Shown here: one piece after another, positions 18,692 through 28,512 of the stretch
Layout of the letters: every line of letters begins with the position of its first letter
How positions within the stretch are numbered: the stretch's first letter is position 1
NCBI GenBank assembly: GCA_937891135.1
Contig: CALAFB010000004.1
Coordinates: forward strand, 1 to 64,000
Length of the DNA stretch: 64,000 nt
DNA from: an uncultured Elusimicrobium sp.
GTDB taxonomy: Bacteria > Elusimicrobiota > Elusimicrobia > Elusimicrobiales > Elusimicrobiaceae
Direction: 5' to 3'
Position numbers and translations under genes: made by a program
The notes under the pieces: model-generated
The model's database searches: none
What the model was told of the DNA's origin: nothing
What the model saw: the letters and a program-made list of their open reading frames with translations, nothing else

Positions 18692-19591
18692 TTATAAATG
18701 TTTGCGGAAGAAATCCGCCAGGCGTTGTTTATATTCAAACCCGCCCATTTCCCCGCATTTATTATGTTTAGCACCGGGCACCAGCCACAATTCTTTGGGT
18801 TCCCCGGCTTGACGGTACAACCGGCGCGCGTGGGCCGCCGGGACTAAATTATCCTGCCGCCCGTGGATTAAAAACACCGGGCGCGGTGCAATTTTAGAAA
18901 TGGTATATTTAGGGCTGTAGCGTTCCGGGTTGGCCCCCAAATTACGGCGCACATAGTGAAGCATAACCGGAATCAGCGGGAAATACGGAATCCGGTAATG
19001 TACCCATGCCCAGCGGCTTACTACACGGCGGTATGAATAATAAGCGGCTTCCGCCACTACGCACGCAATTTCCGGATTGCGGGCCGTTTCTGTGAGTGCC
19101 ACCATGCCCCCTAGTGATAACCCATACAAACCGATTTTTTGACATTGGGCCGGGTATGTTTTCTTTAAAAATTCAATGGCGGCCCGCACGTCCCGCAGTT
19201 CCAAATAACCAATGGAGTTCATAATGCCACCGCTTTCCCCCATGGCCCGAAAATCAAAATAAAATAAATTATAACCTATATCCCGCAGAAAATGCGTATG
19301 GTATAAAATATCAGAACGGTTCATGCCCCAGCCGTGCATAAGAAGAATTGTTTTTGAACTGTTTGTTTCAGCCGGAACCCACCAACCTTTTAAGCGGATG
19401 CCGTCCGCCGCCTTAAAAATTACATTGGTATACGGCAGTTTGTAATCATGCGGCCACGTGTACAATACTTTGCGTTTTTTGCGGGGGTGTAATATCCCTT
19501 TGGCAATACGCTTACAAAGAAAAATAATGCCAACCGTTACTAACAAAATACCTAAAAAAATACCGAGTATAATGTAAATAAACGCGTTCAT
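18692..19591 (-). CDS. Membrane-anchored alpha/beta hydrolase
   Basis: A 299-residue protein with one N-terminal membrane segment (about residues 5-27) and an alpha/beta hydrolase domain. LLMHGWGMN forms the oxyanion region and GLSLGG holds the nucleophile Ser near residue 156. HGRQDNLVP probably supplies the acid and GAKHNK the His. It resembles YqkD/FrsA-like serine hydrolases of unknown substrate, acting at the membrane. It overlaps nnrD by 4 nt (ATGA), which indicates translational coupling. Confidence 0.85.
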   Translation of the reverse strand: MNAFIYIILGIFLGILLVTVGIIFLCKRIAKGILHPRKKRKVLYTWPHDYKLPYTNVIFKAADGIRLKGWWVPAETNSSKTILLMHGWGMNRSDILYHTHFLRDIGYNLFYFDFRAMGESGGIMNSIGYLELRDVRAAIEFLKKTYPAQCQKIGLYGLSLGGMVALTETARNPEIACVVAEAAYYSYRRVVSRWAWVHYRIPYFPLIPVMLHYVRRNLGANPERYSPKYTISKIAPRPVFLIHGRQDNLVPAAHARRLYRQAGEPKELWLVPGAKHNKCGEMGGFEYKQRLADFFRKHL

Positions 19592-20502
19592 GCGTCCTCC
19601 CGCTCCGACAAAAATGCCTGCGGTAAATAGGCTAACGTATCCGTGGCTAACACGCTGTATTCGCCTTTATCCCGGCCCGCTAAATCCCCGGCCCGCCCGT
19701 GCAAAAATACACCGCAAACCGCCGCCTCAAAAGCCGTATGCACCGAAAATCCTTCGGCCGTTCCCAGTTGAGCCCATAACCCCGCTATCACACCGGATAA
19801 AACATCCCCAGACCCCGCTTTCGCTAAAGCAGGCCCGCCGGTTGTATTTTGATAGGTATGTAACTCCCCCCCCATATTGGCAGCAACCAGCGTGGGAGCT
19901 CCTTTTAAAACAGCCACGCCCCCCGTAAACCGGGCTAATTCTTGGACCTGGGCTTGGCGTACAACAGTTTCCGTTGCAACAGATGTATGTAATAAGCGCG
20001 CCATTTCGGCCGCGTGCGGCGTAAAAATGGCAGGCCGTTCTTTCGGCCAATGATATTGCCACCCCGGTTCCCGTGCCAAGGCATTTAAACCGTCGGCATC
20101 TACGAGTAACGGTAACGCAATATCGGAAAGAAGATGGGGTAGTAATGGGCTTTTTCCCATACCGGGCCCCGCTACTACTAAAGAAGGTTTGTATTTTTCA
20201 CAAATTTCCGGAAGGAGTTCCCAGGCCGAAGCCGCTATTTCGCCCAATTCATTTTCAGGAAGCGGAAGGGTAATTACTTCAGGCAAAGCAGCCGCAAAGC
20301 TAGGTTGCATACGTTGCGGCAATGCCCAATATACAAGCCCGGCCCCGGCCATAAGTGCACTTTTGGCACATAAAAATCCGGCCCCGCACATTGTACGTGA
20401 ACCGGCCACTACTAACACCCGCCCAAATAACCCTTTGTGGGCATTTTGCGGGCGTTTGGGTAAATGGGCTGAAAGACGGATGTTTCCAATTGGTGAAGAC
20501 AT
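19588..20502 (-). CDS. nnrD: ADP-dependent NAD(P)H-hydrate dehydratase
   Basis: A 304-residue ribokinase-fold enzyme of the YjeF C-terminal type, which repairs hydrated NAD(P)H using ADP. Family motifs are FGRVLVVAGS, AGAGLVYWA, VVAGPGMGKS, VDADGLNAL, TPHAAEMARL and AGSGDVLSGVIAG, the last holding the catalytic Asp. The N-terminal epimerase (NnrE) half found in fused forms is absent. It lies 14 nt downstream of glmS. Confidence 0.93.
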   Translation of the reverse strand: MSSPIGNIRLSAHLPKRPQNAHKGLFGRVLVVAGSRTMCGAGFLCAKSALMAGAGLVYWALPQRMQPSFAAALPEVITLPLPENELGEIAASAWELLPEICEKYKPSLVVAGPGMGKSPLLPHLLSDIALPLLVDADGLNALAREPGWQYHWPKERPAIFTPHAAEMARLLHTSVATETVVRQAQVQELARFTGGVAVLKGAPTLVAANMGGELHTYQNTTGGPALAKAGSGDVLSGVIAGLWAQLGTAEGFSVHTAFEAAVCGVFLHGRAGDLAGRDKGEYSVLATDTLAYLPQAFLSEREDA

Positions 20503-20516
20503 ACATCCCCCTTCGT

Positions 20517-22358
20517 TTATTCTACCGTAACACTTTTTGCTAAATTGCGCGGTTGATCAATATCACAATCCAAACGTTTGGCAATCCAATACGCCAAAAA
20601 TTGAAGCGGTACCACATTTAAAATGGGCTGTAATAATTCCCCCGTAGCGGGAACCGTAAAGACTTGGTCGGCCACGTCTTGCGCTTGTTTAACGCCGTCC
20701 TGCGTGGTAATGGATACTACCTGTGCCCCGCGTGCCCGACATTCCTGGCAGGCTGACAACATTTTTTCAAACAAGTCATCATGCGGCATTAGGATAAAAA
20801 CCGGCGTCCCTTTATCAATAATGGAAATAGGGCCGTGTTTAATTTCCCCCGCCGCAAAACCTTCTGCGCTGCGGTAAGAAACTTCTTTTAATTTAAGAGC
20901 CCCTTCCAATGCAATCGGAAAATTGACATGGCGGCCTAGAAAAATAAAACGATCTGCTTTATAAATTTTACGCGTTAAATGGCGCACATCATATTCCATT
21001 TTGACCGTTTGTGCCATATCTTTAGGCAAACCGGTCAAAAGTTTAGCATATTTATTAAAATCTGTTTCACTTGTATTTCCATTGGCTTTACCTAAGCACA
21101 AAGCAAGCGCAAACATGGCTGTAATTTGGCTGGTAAATGCTTTGGTGGAAGCGACACTAATTTCCGGCCCACAATGCGTAAAGAAGGTACCGTCGCAAAT
21201 ACGTGTTAATGTAGAACCTAATACATTACAAATGGCTAACGTCTGAAACCCCAACTTTTTAGCCTTTTTAATAGCACCGATTGTATCAGCCGTTTCACCG
21301 GATTGGCTAATGGCAATGGCTAATGTATGTTCAAACGAAGGAACCGTACGGTACTTATATTCGCTAGCCAGGTCCACACTAGTAGGAATACCGGCTAACT
21401 GCTCTAAATAATATTTACCGACAAGCCCCGCATGGTAGGCAGTTCCGCACGCAATAATATGAATATTACGTAGTTGCCGCAAGGCCGCGTCATCTACGCC
21501 CAGAAGTTTTGCAAAATCTGTTTGTGCGGTACGCAACGTATCTTCTAAGGCTTGGGGCTGGTCATAAATTTCCTTAATCATAAAATGGGCATAACCGCCT
21601 TTTTCAGCGGTTTTTTGGTCCCATGAAATTTTAGTGGGTTTTACTTTCTTTTCCTGGCCTTTTACATCCAGTACAGTTACATTCCCGGCATGCAAAATAA
21701 CCATTTCTCCATCTTCCAAGAATAAGGCCCGGTTCGTATGCCGTAAGAAAGCAGGAACATCTGAAGCCAAAAAGTTTTCCTCTTTGCCTAACCCTACTAC
21801 GAGCGGGCTTTGGTTCTTGACCCCTACTAACATCCCCGGGGTATGCGCCCACATTACCCCTATGGCAAAGGCACCGGCAATTTGGGTATTTGTTTTTTGT
21901 ACGGCTTTAATAAGTTGTTCTTCATTAGAAACGGCACGGGTATGAATTAAATTTTCTTCAATAAGGTGGGCAATTACTTCGGTATCGGTTTCACTTTGAA
22001 ACGTGTGGCCCAACTTTTGTAATTTTTCACGCAAGGTTAAATAGTTTTCAATAATCCCGTTATGTACTACCACCAGTTCACCGGTACAATCCCAGTGCGG
22101 GTGGGAATTTTCTTCACTAGGCTTGCCATGGGTGGCCCACCGCGTATGACCGATTCCTGTATTTCCTTGCGGGTTGACTATTAGGGTCGCTTTTTCTAAC
22201 TCGGCCACTTTGCCAACGGCACGTACAGTAACAATTTTTTCATCCTGCAAGATAGAAATCCCGGCGGAGTCATACCCGCGATACTCTAATTTTTTAAGAC
22301 CATCTATAATATACGGGGCACTATTATTTTTACCTACATATCCGATGATGCCACACAT
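20517..22358 (-). CDS. glmS: Glutamine-fructose-6-phosphate aminotransferase
   Basis: A 613-residue enzyme starting MCGIIGYVG, with Cys2 as the glutaminase nucleophile. HTRWATHG, the N-terminal glutaminase domain and two SIS domains follow (ISQSGETADT, SVASTKAFTSQ), with the terminal LAKSVTVE. It makes glucosamine-6-phosphate for peptidoglycan and lipid A. With glmM in the same operon it covers the first two steps to UDP-GlcNAc. No glmS ribozyme is apparent in the 9 nt gap to pdxJ. Confidence 0.98.
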   Translation of the reverse strand: MCGIIGYVGKNNSAPYIIDGLKKLEYRGYDSAGISILQDEKIVTVRAVGKVAELEKATLIVNPQGNTGIGHTRWATHGKPSEENSHPHWDCTGELVVVHNGIIENYLTLREKLQKLGHTFQSETDTEVIAHLIEENLIHTRAVSNEEQLIKAVQKTNTQIAGAFAIGVMWAHTPGMLVGVKNQSPLVVGLGKEENFLASDVPAFLRHTNRALFLEDGEMVILHAGNVTVLDVKGQEKKVKPTKISWDQKTAEKGGYAHFMIKEIYDQPQALEDTLRTAQTDFAKLLGVDDAALRQLRNIHIIACGTAYHAGLVGKYYLEQLAGIPTSVDLASEYKYRTVPSFEHTLAIAISQSGETADTIGAIKKAKKLGFQTLAICNVLGSTLTRICDGTFFTHCGPEISVASTKAFTSQITAMFALALCLGKANGNTSETDFNKYAKLLTGLPKDMAQTVKMEYDVRHLTRKIYKADRFIFLGRHVNFPIALEGALKLKEVSYRSAEGFAAGEIKHGPISIIDKGTPVFILMPHDDLFEKMLSACQECRARGAQVVSITTQDGVKQAQDVADQVFTVPATGELLQPILNVVPLQFLAYWIAKRLDCDIDQPRNLAKSVTVE

Positions 22359-22367
22359 AAGTTGCTC

Positions 22368-23084
22368 CTATAATAAATTTTTCATTTCTTCCACAGCAGA
22401 CGGAAGCCCCGTAAATAACGACCGGGCCATAATGGCAAACCCGATATTCATACAACGTATCCCACCGATATCGGCCACCGCCAGTACATTATGATAATTT
22501 AGCCCGTGCCCGGCATGTACTTCTAAACCCAATTCTTGCGCAAGTAATGCCGCTAATGCCAGCTCTTGCAGCCGTTTTTGGGCCGCTGGATGCGTTTTTG
22601 CTTCACTATATGCCCGTGTACAAAGTTCCACAATGTCCGCCCCCAACCGGGCCGCAACACGCAAATCCGCTGCATCCGGGTTTACAAATAAACTGACTAA
22701 AATATGTTTTTTATGAAATTTTTTAATAAGTTCCTGCACGCGTTTTTGCACCGCCGGGGTAAACTGAAGGCCGCCTGTCGTTGTAACCTCACCGGGCAAT
22801 TCCGGCACGATACAGACTGAATGTGGTTTATATTTCAGCATTGCTTTTTCAGCAAACTCCCCCATGGAACATTCAATATGCATTTTGTTAGGAAATAATT
22901 TGCATAAATTGGCAATATCCTGCAAGCGGATATGGCGTTGGTCCTTCCGTAAATGTACTACGATAAAATCTGCTCCGGAAGATAACGCTACGGCCGCCGC
23001 GTCTAACGGATCCGGAAAAGATGCCCGGCGTGCTTGACGCAACGTGGCTACATGGTCAATATTGACGCCTAATTTGGTTTTCAC
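22368..23084 (-). CDS. pdxJ: Pyridoxine 5'-phosphate synthase
   Basis: A 238-residue TIM-barrel enzyme condensing 1-deoxy-xylulose-5-phosphate with amino-acetone phosphate. Signatures are LGVNIDHVATLRQAR at the N-terminus, HLRKDQRHI, HIECSM and HAGHGLNY near the C-terminus. Translation starts at GTG 23084, with GGAGG about 10 bases upstream inside the end of glmM. It provides the pyridoxal phosphate pathway. Confidence 0.97.
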   Translation of the reverse strand: MKTKLGVNIDHVATLRQARRASFPDPLDAAAVALSSGADFIVVHLRKDQRHIRLQDIANLCKLFPNKMHIECSMGEFAEKAMLKYKPHSVCIVPELPGEVTTTGGLQFTPAVQKRVQELIKKFHKKHILVSLFVNPDAADLRVAARLGADIVELCTRAYSEAKTHPAAQKRLQELALAALLAQELGLEVHAGHGLNYHNVLAVADIGGIRCMNIGFAIMARSLFTGLPSAVEEMKNLL

Positions 23085-24434
23085 TTAATGCACCTCCGTT
23101 TTTTGTTGGTACAATCTTTCTACTTCGCTAAGTACACGGCTGACCATTTGTTCTTCTTGGCCTTCTACTAAAATACGTAATTTAGGTTCCGTACCACTAT
23201 AACGTACCACAATACGCCCCTTTCCATTCATCGTTTGTTCAATTTGGGTTACCCCGGGTAAAAAGCCTTCCAATGTTTCTAATGGCGGTTTGGCAGTTAC
23301 AGGTACGGCTTTTAACCGGCTGGGATATTTTTGCCATTGATTGAAAAACCAACTGGCCGCTCTGCCGGATTTTTTAACAAACTGCAAAAATTGCAAGGCC
23401 GATAAAATACCGTCCCCGGTACTGGTAAATTGGCTGAAAATAATATGCCCGGACGTTTCCCCTCCGATTGATAAATTCCCTTTTTCTAACGCTTCGGAAA
23501 CGTATTTATCGCCTACGGAAGTAAGTTCTACCTCAATTTCTTTTTCTTTTAAATAGTTAATACAACCCAAATTGGCCATGATGGTAAGTACTGCTTTGTT
23601 ATGATTTAAAATACCTGCTTTTTTCATACATAATGCCGAAGCAGCAATAATATGATCCCCATCCAGCTGGCGGCCTTTTTCATCCGAGGCGATAACCCGG
23701 TCCGCATCTCCGTCAAAGCTAAACCCCATAAAAGCGCGTTCACGCATGGTAAGCCGCTGCATAAAACTAGGATGCAAGGCCCCTGCATTTTTATTGATGT
23801 TGGTTCCGTCCGGCTCATTCCCAATAGCAACTACATGCATGCCGAGCCCGGCAAATACATTGGGTGCAATCGTAGAACTGGCTCCGTTTGCACAATCCAG
23901 TACAATCTTGGTCCCTTTTAGCAAATCGCTGTCTACAGTAGCCATTAAAAATTGTTCGTATTGTTTGACCAAAGAAACATTTTCGGTATATGTACCGGTG
24001 GGAGCCGGTACAGAAGATAAATTGTCTAAGCGGGCTTCAATAGCATTCTCTAATGATTCCGGCAACTTGGTACCGCCATTGGTAAAAAATTTAATACCGT
24101 TAAAATAGGAAGGATTATGGCTGGCCGAAATCACTACCCCGCCCAAACTGCCCGTTTGTTTTACTAAATAAGCGACAGACGGAGTAGTAGAAATACCGAT
24201 ACTAATGACATTCACACCACTAGCGCGGATGCCTTTTTCCAGAGCGGACAAAATTTGCGGGCCGGAAGCGCGGGAATCCTGCGCAATAATAACTTGCGGC
24301 TTTAAGTATCGGCAAGCCGTTGCTTTTTTCAATTCATCTAGGGCCACGTACCCCAATTTAGTAATAAAATCATCTACCAGCGGAAATTCACCCGCCACGG
24401 CCCGAATACCATCTGTTCCAAAATATTTTCCCAT
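23085..24434 (-). CDS. glmM: Phosphoglucosamine mutase
   Basis: A 449-residue alpha-D-phosphohexomutase. FGTDGIRA opens the protein, ISASHNPSYFNGIK contains the phosphoserine (near residue 101), SFDGDADRV binds the metal, GGETSGHI binds the sugar and RYSGTEPKLRI the phosphate. It converts glucosamine-6-phosphate to glucosamine-1-phosphate. It lies 13 nt after ftsH, a glmM-ftsH neighbourhood also known from other bacteria. Confidence 0.98.
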   Translation of the reverse strand: MGKYFGTDGIRAVAGEFPLVDDFITKLGYVALDELKKATACRYLKPQVIIAQDSRASGPQILSALEKGIRASGVNVISIGISTTPSVAYLVKQTGSLGGVVISASHNPSYFNGIKFFTNGGTKLPESLENAIEARLDNLSSVPAPTGTYTENVSLVKQYEQFLMATVDSDLLKGTKIVLDCANGASSTIAPNVFAGLGMHVVAIGNEPDGTNINKNAGALHPSFMQRLTMRERAFMGFSFDGDADRVIASDEKGRQLDGDHIIAASALCMKKAGILNHNKAVLTIMANLGCINYLKEKEIEVELTSVGDKYVSEALEKGNLSIGGETSGHIIFSQFTSTGDGILSALQFLQFVKKSGRAASWFFNQWQKYPSRLKAVPVTAKPPLETLEGFLPGVTQIEQTMNGKGRIVVRYSGTEPKLRILVEGQEEQMVSRVLSEVERLYQQKTEVH

Positions 24435-24447
24435 AGTTTATTCCTCG

Positions 24448-26415
24448 CTATTTTTGCTCCGTCGTTTCTATATTAAACAAGTCCTCTTGTTGCACGGATG
24501 CATTTTGGGGTGCTGTTTTAGTAGTAGCCGGGGCTACTTGACGAGCCAGTTCGTCTGCAGCCTCTTGGGCAGTTTCTTCCGCCACGGCAGCCACCGGTTG
24601 TAGCCCTAAAATTTCATCAATTTCACGAGCTTCTACCACTTCTTTTTCTAAAAGCACAGTTACTAATTTATCAAATGCAACACGGTGGGAAGAAATAATT
24701 TCTTTCGCGCGCGCATAAGATGTTTTAATCAAACTCATAATTTCTTCGTCAATTACTTTGGCCAGTTCCGGCGAATAGGTAGTATGACGGGAAATATCAC
24801 GCCCTAAAAATACTTCGCTTTCTTCGCCGCTGGGTAAAGCAATCGGGCCTAGTTTTTCACTCATTCCCAGTTCCATTACCATTTTGCGGGCATAGGCCAT
24901 GGCCTTGTTTAGGTCATCACTCGCACCGGAAGTAATTTCCCCAAACACAATTTCTTCTGCCCCGCGGCCCGCCAGTAAAATACACAAACGGTCTTTAAAT
25001 TCCGATTTACTGACCAAGAATTTATCTTCCGTCGGCAGCTGCAACGTATACCCAAGTGCCTGCCCCCGCGGGATAATGGACACTTTATGAACCGGGTCCG
25101 AATGGTCGGTAAGGCGGGCTACAATCGTGTGGCCCACTTCGTGCGCGGCAATTACCTGTAATTCGTGCTTAGAAATGATACGGCTTTTTTTCTGCGGCCC
25201 GGCAATTACACGTTCAATGGCTTCATCCATATCGGCAGGTTCCACAGATTCTTTATCGGCACGCGCGGCTAAAATAGCGGCTTCGTTAACGACATTTGCC
25301 AAGTCTGCCCCTACAAAACCGGGAGTTCCTTTGGCTACGGTTTTTAAGTCTACCTTCTCATCCAGTTTTACTTTTTTGGCATGTACTTTTAAAATTTCTT
25401 CACGGCCTTTTAAATCCGGCGCGGGCACGGAAATATGACGGTCAAAACGACCGGGGCGAATAAGGGCCGGGTCTAGCACGTCCGGACGGTTGGTAGAGGC
25501 CATTAGGATAATACCTTGTTTGCTTTCAAACCCGTCTAATTCAATTAAGAGTTGGTTTAACGTCTGTTCACGTTCGTCGTGTCCGCCTCCAATCCCGGCA
25601 AAGCGGCGGCGGCCGACGGCATCTAACTCATCAATAAAAATAATGGCAGGGGAATTTTTCTTGGCTTGGTCAAACAAATCCCGCACACGCGCGGCCCCTA
25701 CGCCTACAAACATTTCCACAAATTCCGAAGCAGAAGCTGAAAAAAATGCCACGCCGGCTTCCCCAGCAACGGCCTTTGCAAGCAAGGTTTTCCCAGTACC
25801 GGGGGCCCCGTATAATAAGACCCCTTTGGGGAGTTTACCGCCTAACTTTTGGAATTTTTTTGGATTTTTTAAAAATTTAATGACGTCTTGCAATTCCTCT
25901 TTGGCTTCATCACAGCCGGCCACGTCTTTAAACGTAACCGTTTGTTGGGACGGATCCTGCATTTTGGCTTTGCTGCGCGCAAAGTTGAGGGCACTTTTTC
26001 CGTCGCTGCGCTGGGGACGTAAAAAAACGAACCACCATAATCCTATGAGAAGTACAATCCATAGCACATTGGCTAAAATACTGCCAATCCAGCTATTGTC
26101 TTTTTCGGCTTTGTATTTAATGTTGGCGGCTGACAATTCTTTGACTAAATCCGGGTCCGACATACGGACCGTTTTAAATGGGATAAATTCCCCTTTGTCA
26201 TTTTTATATAAGCCGGAAATCATTTCCGGAGCGACCGTTAAATCCGACACTTCCCCTGTGGACACTTTTTGTCTGAAATCGGAATAATCCAACATACTTT
26301 GCTGGGTACCCGGACGGTTAAATAGTAAAATGGCAATGGCAAAAACGGCTATCCAGCCGATAATTTGACTCACCGAAACAATTTTGCGGTGATTAGGACG
26401 CTTGGTATTCTTCAT
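24448..26415 (-). CDS. ftsH: ATP-dependent zinc metalloprotease FtsH
   Basis: A 655-residue membrane AAA+ protease. Two membrane segments (about residues 15-33 and 108-130) flank a periplasmic loop. Walker A GAPGTGKT lies near residue 203, [11 protein letters not shown] and the second region of homology [20 protein letters not shown] follow in order, and the zinc site HEVGH (HExxH) is near 423. An acidic/Ala-rich tail of ~50 residues ends the protein. It degrades unfolded membrane and regulatory proteins, in many bacteria including LpxC. It overlaps hpt by 1 nt (TAATG). Confidence 0.97.
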   Translation of the reverse strand: MKNTKRPNHRKIVSVSQIIGWIAVFAIAILLFNRPGTQQSMLDYSDFRQKVSTGEVSDLTVAPEMISGLYKNDKGEFIPFKTVRMSDPDLVKELSAANIKYKAEKDNSWIGSILANVLWIVLLIGLWWFVFLRPQRSDGKSALNFARSKAKMQDPSQQTVTFKDVAGCDEAKEELQDVIKFLKNPKKFQKLGGKLPKGVLLYGAPGTGKTLLAKAVAGEAGVAFFSASASEFVEMFVGVGAARVRDLFDQAKKNSPAIIFIDELDAVGRRRFAGIGGGHDEREQTLNQLLIELDGFESKQGIILMASTNRPDVLDPALIRPGRFDRHISVPAPDLKGREEILKVHAKKVKLDEKVDLKTVAKGTPGFVGADLANVVNEAAILAARADKESVEPADMDEAIERVIAGPQKKSRIISKHELQVIAAHEVGHTIVARLTDHSDPVHKVSIIPRGQALGYTLQLPTEDKFLVSKSEFKDRLCILLAGRGAEEIVFGEITSGASDDLNKAMAYARKMVMELGMSEKLGPIALPSGEESEVFLGRDISRHTTYSPELAKVIDEEIMSLIKTSYARAKEIISSHRVAFDKLVTVLLEKEVVEAREIDEILGLQPVAAVAEETAQEAADELARQVAPATTKTAPQNASVQQEDLFNIETTEQK

Positions 26416-26942
26416 TATTTCTTAAAAACCCCTATATATGGTAAATTGCGGTACAGTTCGTTATAATCCAGCCCGTACCCGATCACAAATTCATTTTCTA
26501 CACTAAACCCTACATATTTGGGATGAATATCCGCCTTGCGGTTACACGGTTTATCCAAAAGGCAGCAAATTTCCAAACTGGCAGCCCCGCGGGAGCGTAA
26601 ATTGGCCATTAAATAATCCAGCGTCAGCCCTGTATCTACAATGTCTTCTACAATAACAACATGACGGCCTTTGATGCTTTCGCGCAAATCCAACATGGTG
26701 CGTACTTGCCCGGTACTGGACGTACCCGCGTACGAGGACAGACACATAAAATCCATATTGCAATCAATACTGATGTTTTTCATTAAATCGGAATAAAACA
26801 AAATACAACCGCGCAAAATACCTACAAACAGCGGTGTTTTACCACGGTAATCGGCCGAGATTTGACGGCCCAGTTCGGCTACACGGTCCGCCAGTTGTTC
26901 CTGCGAAAATAAAATACGTTCCAAAACGGGTGTTTCCGGCAT
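26415..26942 (-). CDS. hpt: Hypoxanthine phosphoribosyltransferase
   Basis: A 175-residue purine salvage enzyme converting hypoxanthine or guanine to the nucleotide with PRPP. The PRPP-binding motif VVIVEDIVDTGLTLDYL and the C-terminal VGYGLDYNE(L)YRNLPYIG are characteristic. ATG 26942 is preferred to an upstream in-frame start because GGAGGG lies just before it. It heads the hpt-ftsH-glmM-pdxJ-glmS-nnrD series. Confidence 0.95.
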   Translation of the reverse strand: MPETPVLERILFSQEQLADRVAELGRQISADYRGKTPLFVGILRGCILFYSDLMKNISIDCNMDFMCLSSYAGTSSTGQVRTMLDLRESIKGRHVVIVEDIVDTGLTLDYLMANLRSRGAASLEICCLLDKPCNRKADIHPKYVGFSVENEFVIGYGLDYNELYRNLPYIGVFKK

Positions 26943-27044
26943 AAGCCCTCCACTAGAGAATATATATAAAAAGGATACCTTTTTTTTAAGCAAAAATACA
27001 AGGAACCTGTACGCCCCGTTTCCGCGCGGACCCAAAAATTATGT

Positions 27045-27323
27045 TATAATAGCAAGGACGTAAAATACAATTTCATTCTGTTTTTGGAACCGTTTAAGAA
27101 ACGGTGCGCTCAAAAGAGCACAAGAGTAGTCCAAAACTAGCCAATCAAGGTACAACGTGACGGGAATTGCAAACCCATTGTGTTGTACCGAATGTTTCTT
27201 GTTTTGTGCAAGGAATTACGGTTGTTATGGCTGGGTTACTACTCTTGGCTCGGTATAATAGCCGTTTTATTGCGTTCTCCAGGGGCAGGTAAATTGTACA
27301 CATTCAAACTAGGAGAACCAAGC
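27045..27323 (+). promoter_or_regulatory. Structured pilin leader RNA, copy A (with TATAAT promoter)
   Basis: TATAAT at 27045-27050 would start a ~265 nt leader. Helices in order: GGAA then CCGTTT-AAG-AAACGG; GCTC-AAAA-GAGC; the long-range stem AAGAGTAGT (27122-27130) with ACTACTCTT (27238-27246); GGTACAAC/GTTGTACC, capped by GGG-AATTGCAAA-CCC (loop 27165-27173); and TTCTTG/CAAGGAA. ACGGTT can pair with upstream AGCC or downstream AGCCGT. GTTCTCC (27274-27280) is complementary to GGAGAAC (27312-27318), which contains the ribosome binding site. The same architecture recurs in copies B-F. Confidence 0.85.
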
Positions 27324-28442
27324 ATGGAAAACCAAAATACCTGGCGAGGTTTTACGCAAGCAATAAATCAAAATAAGAGTCATTCCCGAGAGGGCAACCC
27401 ACAGGATTCGAGAATCTTCAATGGGTGTCGTTATAAAAAGAATTGTCATGCTGGACTCGTTTCAGCATCTACTCCTCTTGCGCCGTTCAAAGCGGATGAG
27501 ATCCTGAATCAAGTTCAGGATGACCTGATTTTTATACCAGGGATGACCCCTTTATGTAACACCCCCTCACCCGCCCCTGCGGGGTACCCTCTCCCTCAAG
27601 GGGCGAGGGAAACGACAGATTCCCGAACCGGGGAGGCCGCCAACTCAGAAATGACGTCTTTATTTAACGACGGGTTTACGCAAAAAACGAAACCTGTCGT
27701 TATCTGTCCCCCTTGTGGGGAAAGTGTCGCGCAAGCGACCAAAGAGGGGAAAAATTGGAAAAAGTCCTTATGTTCCCTCCTACCCCGCCTTACGGCGGTG
27801 CTCCCTCAAAGCGGAAAAACTAATTTTATAACCCTCCTTTGGCACTACGTACCACTTCCCCCACACAGGGGGGAAGATAATGTGGCTAGGACTTCATTAC
27901 CACAAGGGAGAGAGATGACGGCCTGTGGGTTTACACTAATTGAGTTGCTCGTCGTCGTCCTCATCATTGGTATTTTGGCCGCGGTGGCGTTGCCGCAGTA
28001 TCAAAAGGCAGTTATGAAATCTAAATTTAGTCAATTTCAAAATAGGGCAACGACATTTGCCCGGGCAGCCCATGTATATCACTTAAATACAAGTAAATGG
28101 CCAAATTCTTTTGACGTGTTAGATGTAGACATCCCGGGTGAATGGACCCTGACGCCTAGTTCATTTGCCTGGACTTGCGGTTATACAAGTGAAATGTATT
28201 GTTGTATACGTGCCGAAGGAGGAGGTATGGTGGGTTGCGGCGACAATGCCTATACTTTTGCTTTTACACGTAATTTATCAGGAAATTCGCAGGGGGATTA
28301 CTGCGTAGCAAATCCGAATGACTCATCCACCGTTCAATTCTGTCAATCCCTCTCTACAAAAAAATTATCCGGTGCCCCTAAATGGGCATTATTTACCCCC
28401 ACAGGTTCAAAGGGCAGTTACGCTTATTTCCCCTTAAAATAA
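27324..28442 (+). CDS. Type IV pilin/pseudopilin with repeat-expanded leader peptide
   Basis: The frame from ATG 27324, directly after leader A, encodes 372 residues. Only the last ~170 are a pilin: CGFTLIELLVVV marks the prepilin peptidase site (Gly 202, then Phe) and the hydrophobic N-terminal helix of the mature subunit with Glu5; the Cys-containing globular part follows. Residues 1-201 are far longer than any usual leader peptide and come from palindromic repeats (27445-27524, 27562-27609 and others). GFT-Q sequences at residues 9-12 and near 116 look like copies of the cleavage-site sequence left by insertions. An in-frame ATG at 27915 with GGGAGAG upstream would give a five-residue leader (MTACG) and may be the start now used. 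Secreted by a type IV pilus or type II-like system; exact role unknown. Confidence 0.85.
   Translation: MENQNTWRGFTQAINQNKSHSREGNPQDSRIFNGCRYKKNCHAGLVSASTPLAPFKADEILNQVQDDLIFIPGMTPLCNTPSPAPAGYPLPQGARETTDSRTGEAANSEMTSLFNDGFTQKTKPVVICPPCGESVAQATKEGKNWKKSLCSLLPRLTAVLPQSGKTNFITLLWHYVPLPPHRGEDNVARTSLPQGREMTACGFTLIELLVVVLIIGILAAVALPQYQKAVMKSKFSQFQNRATTFARAAHVYHLNTSKWPNSFDVLDVDIPGEWTLTPSSFAWTCGYTSEMYCCIRAEGGGMVGCGDNAYTFAFTRNLSGNSQGDYCVANPNDSSTVQFCQSLSTKKLSGAPKWALFTPTGSKGSYAYFPLK
27445..27524. repeat. Palindromic repeat inside pilin A leader peptide
   Basis: Ends GTCATGCTGGACT and AGTTCAGGATGAC are imperfect inverted copies. The arms are of the ATCCTGAA type also present at 46143-46168 in pilin E. 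It is translated in frame. Confidence 0.7.
27562..27609. repeat. Palindromic repeat (CCCCTCACC type) inside pilin A leader peptide
   Basis: CCCCCTCACCCGCCCC and GGGGCGAGGG arms flank a GCGGGGTACCC centre. A related element, 46314-46399, occupies the same place in pilin E. Confidence 0.65.
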
Positions 28443-28465
28443 ATTCGAACAATTCATCATAGATA

Positions 28466-28494
28466 TAAAAAATGGCCCCGGTTTACACCGGGGC
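28466..28494 (-). terminator. Terminator of hppA
   Basis: On the minus strand, GCCCCGGT-GTAA-ACCGGGGC is followed by a T-rich tail, just after the hppA stop. It may also end the pilin A transcript from the other side. Confidence 0.85.
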
Positions 28495-28512
28495 ATCGGT
28501 ATCGTGAAATAC

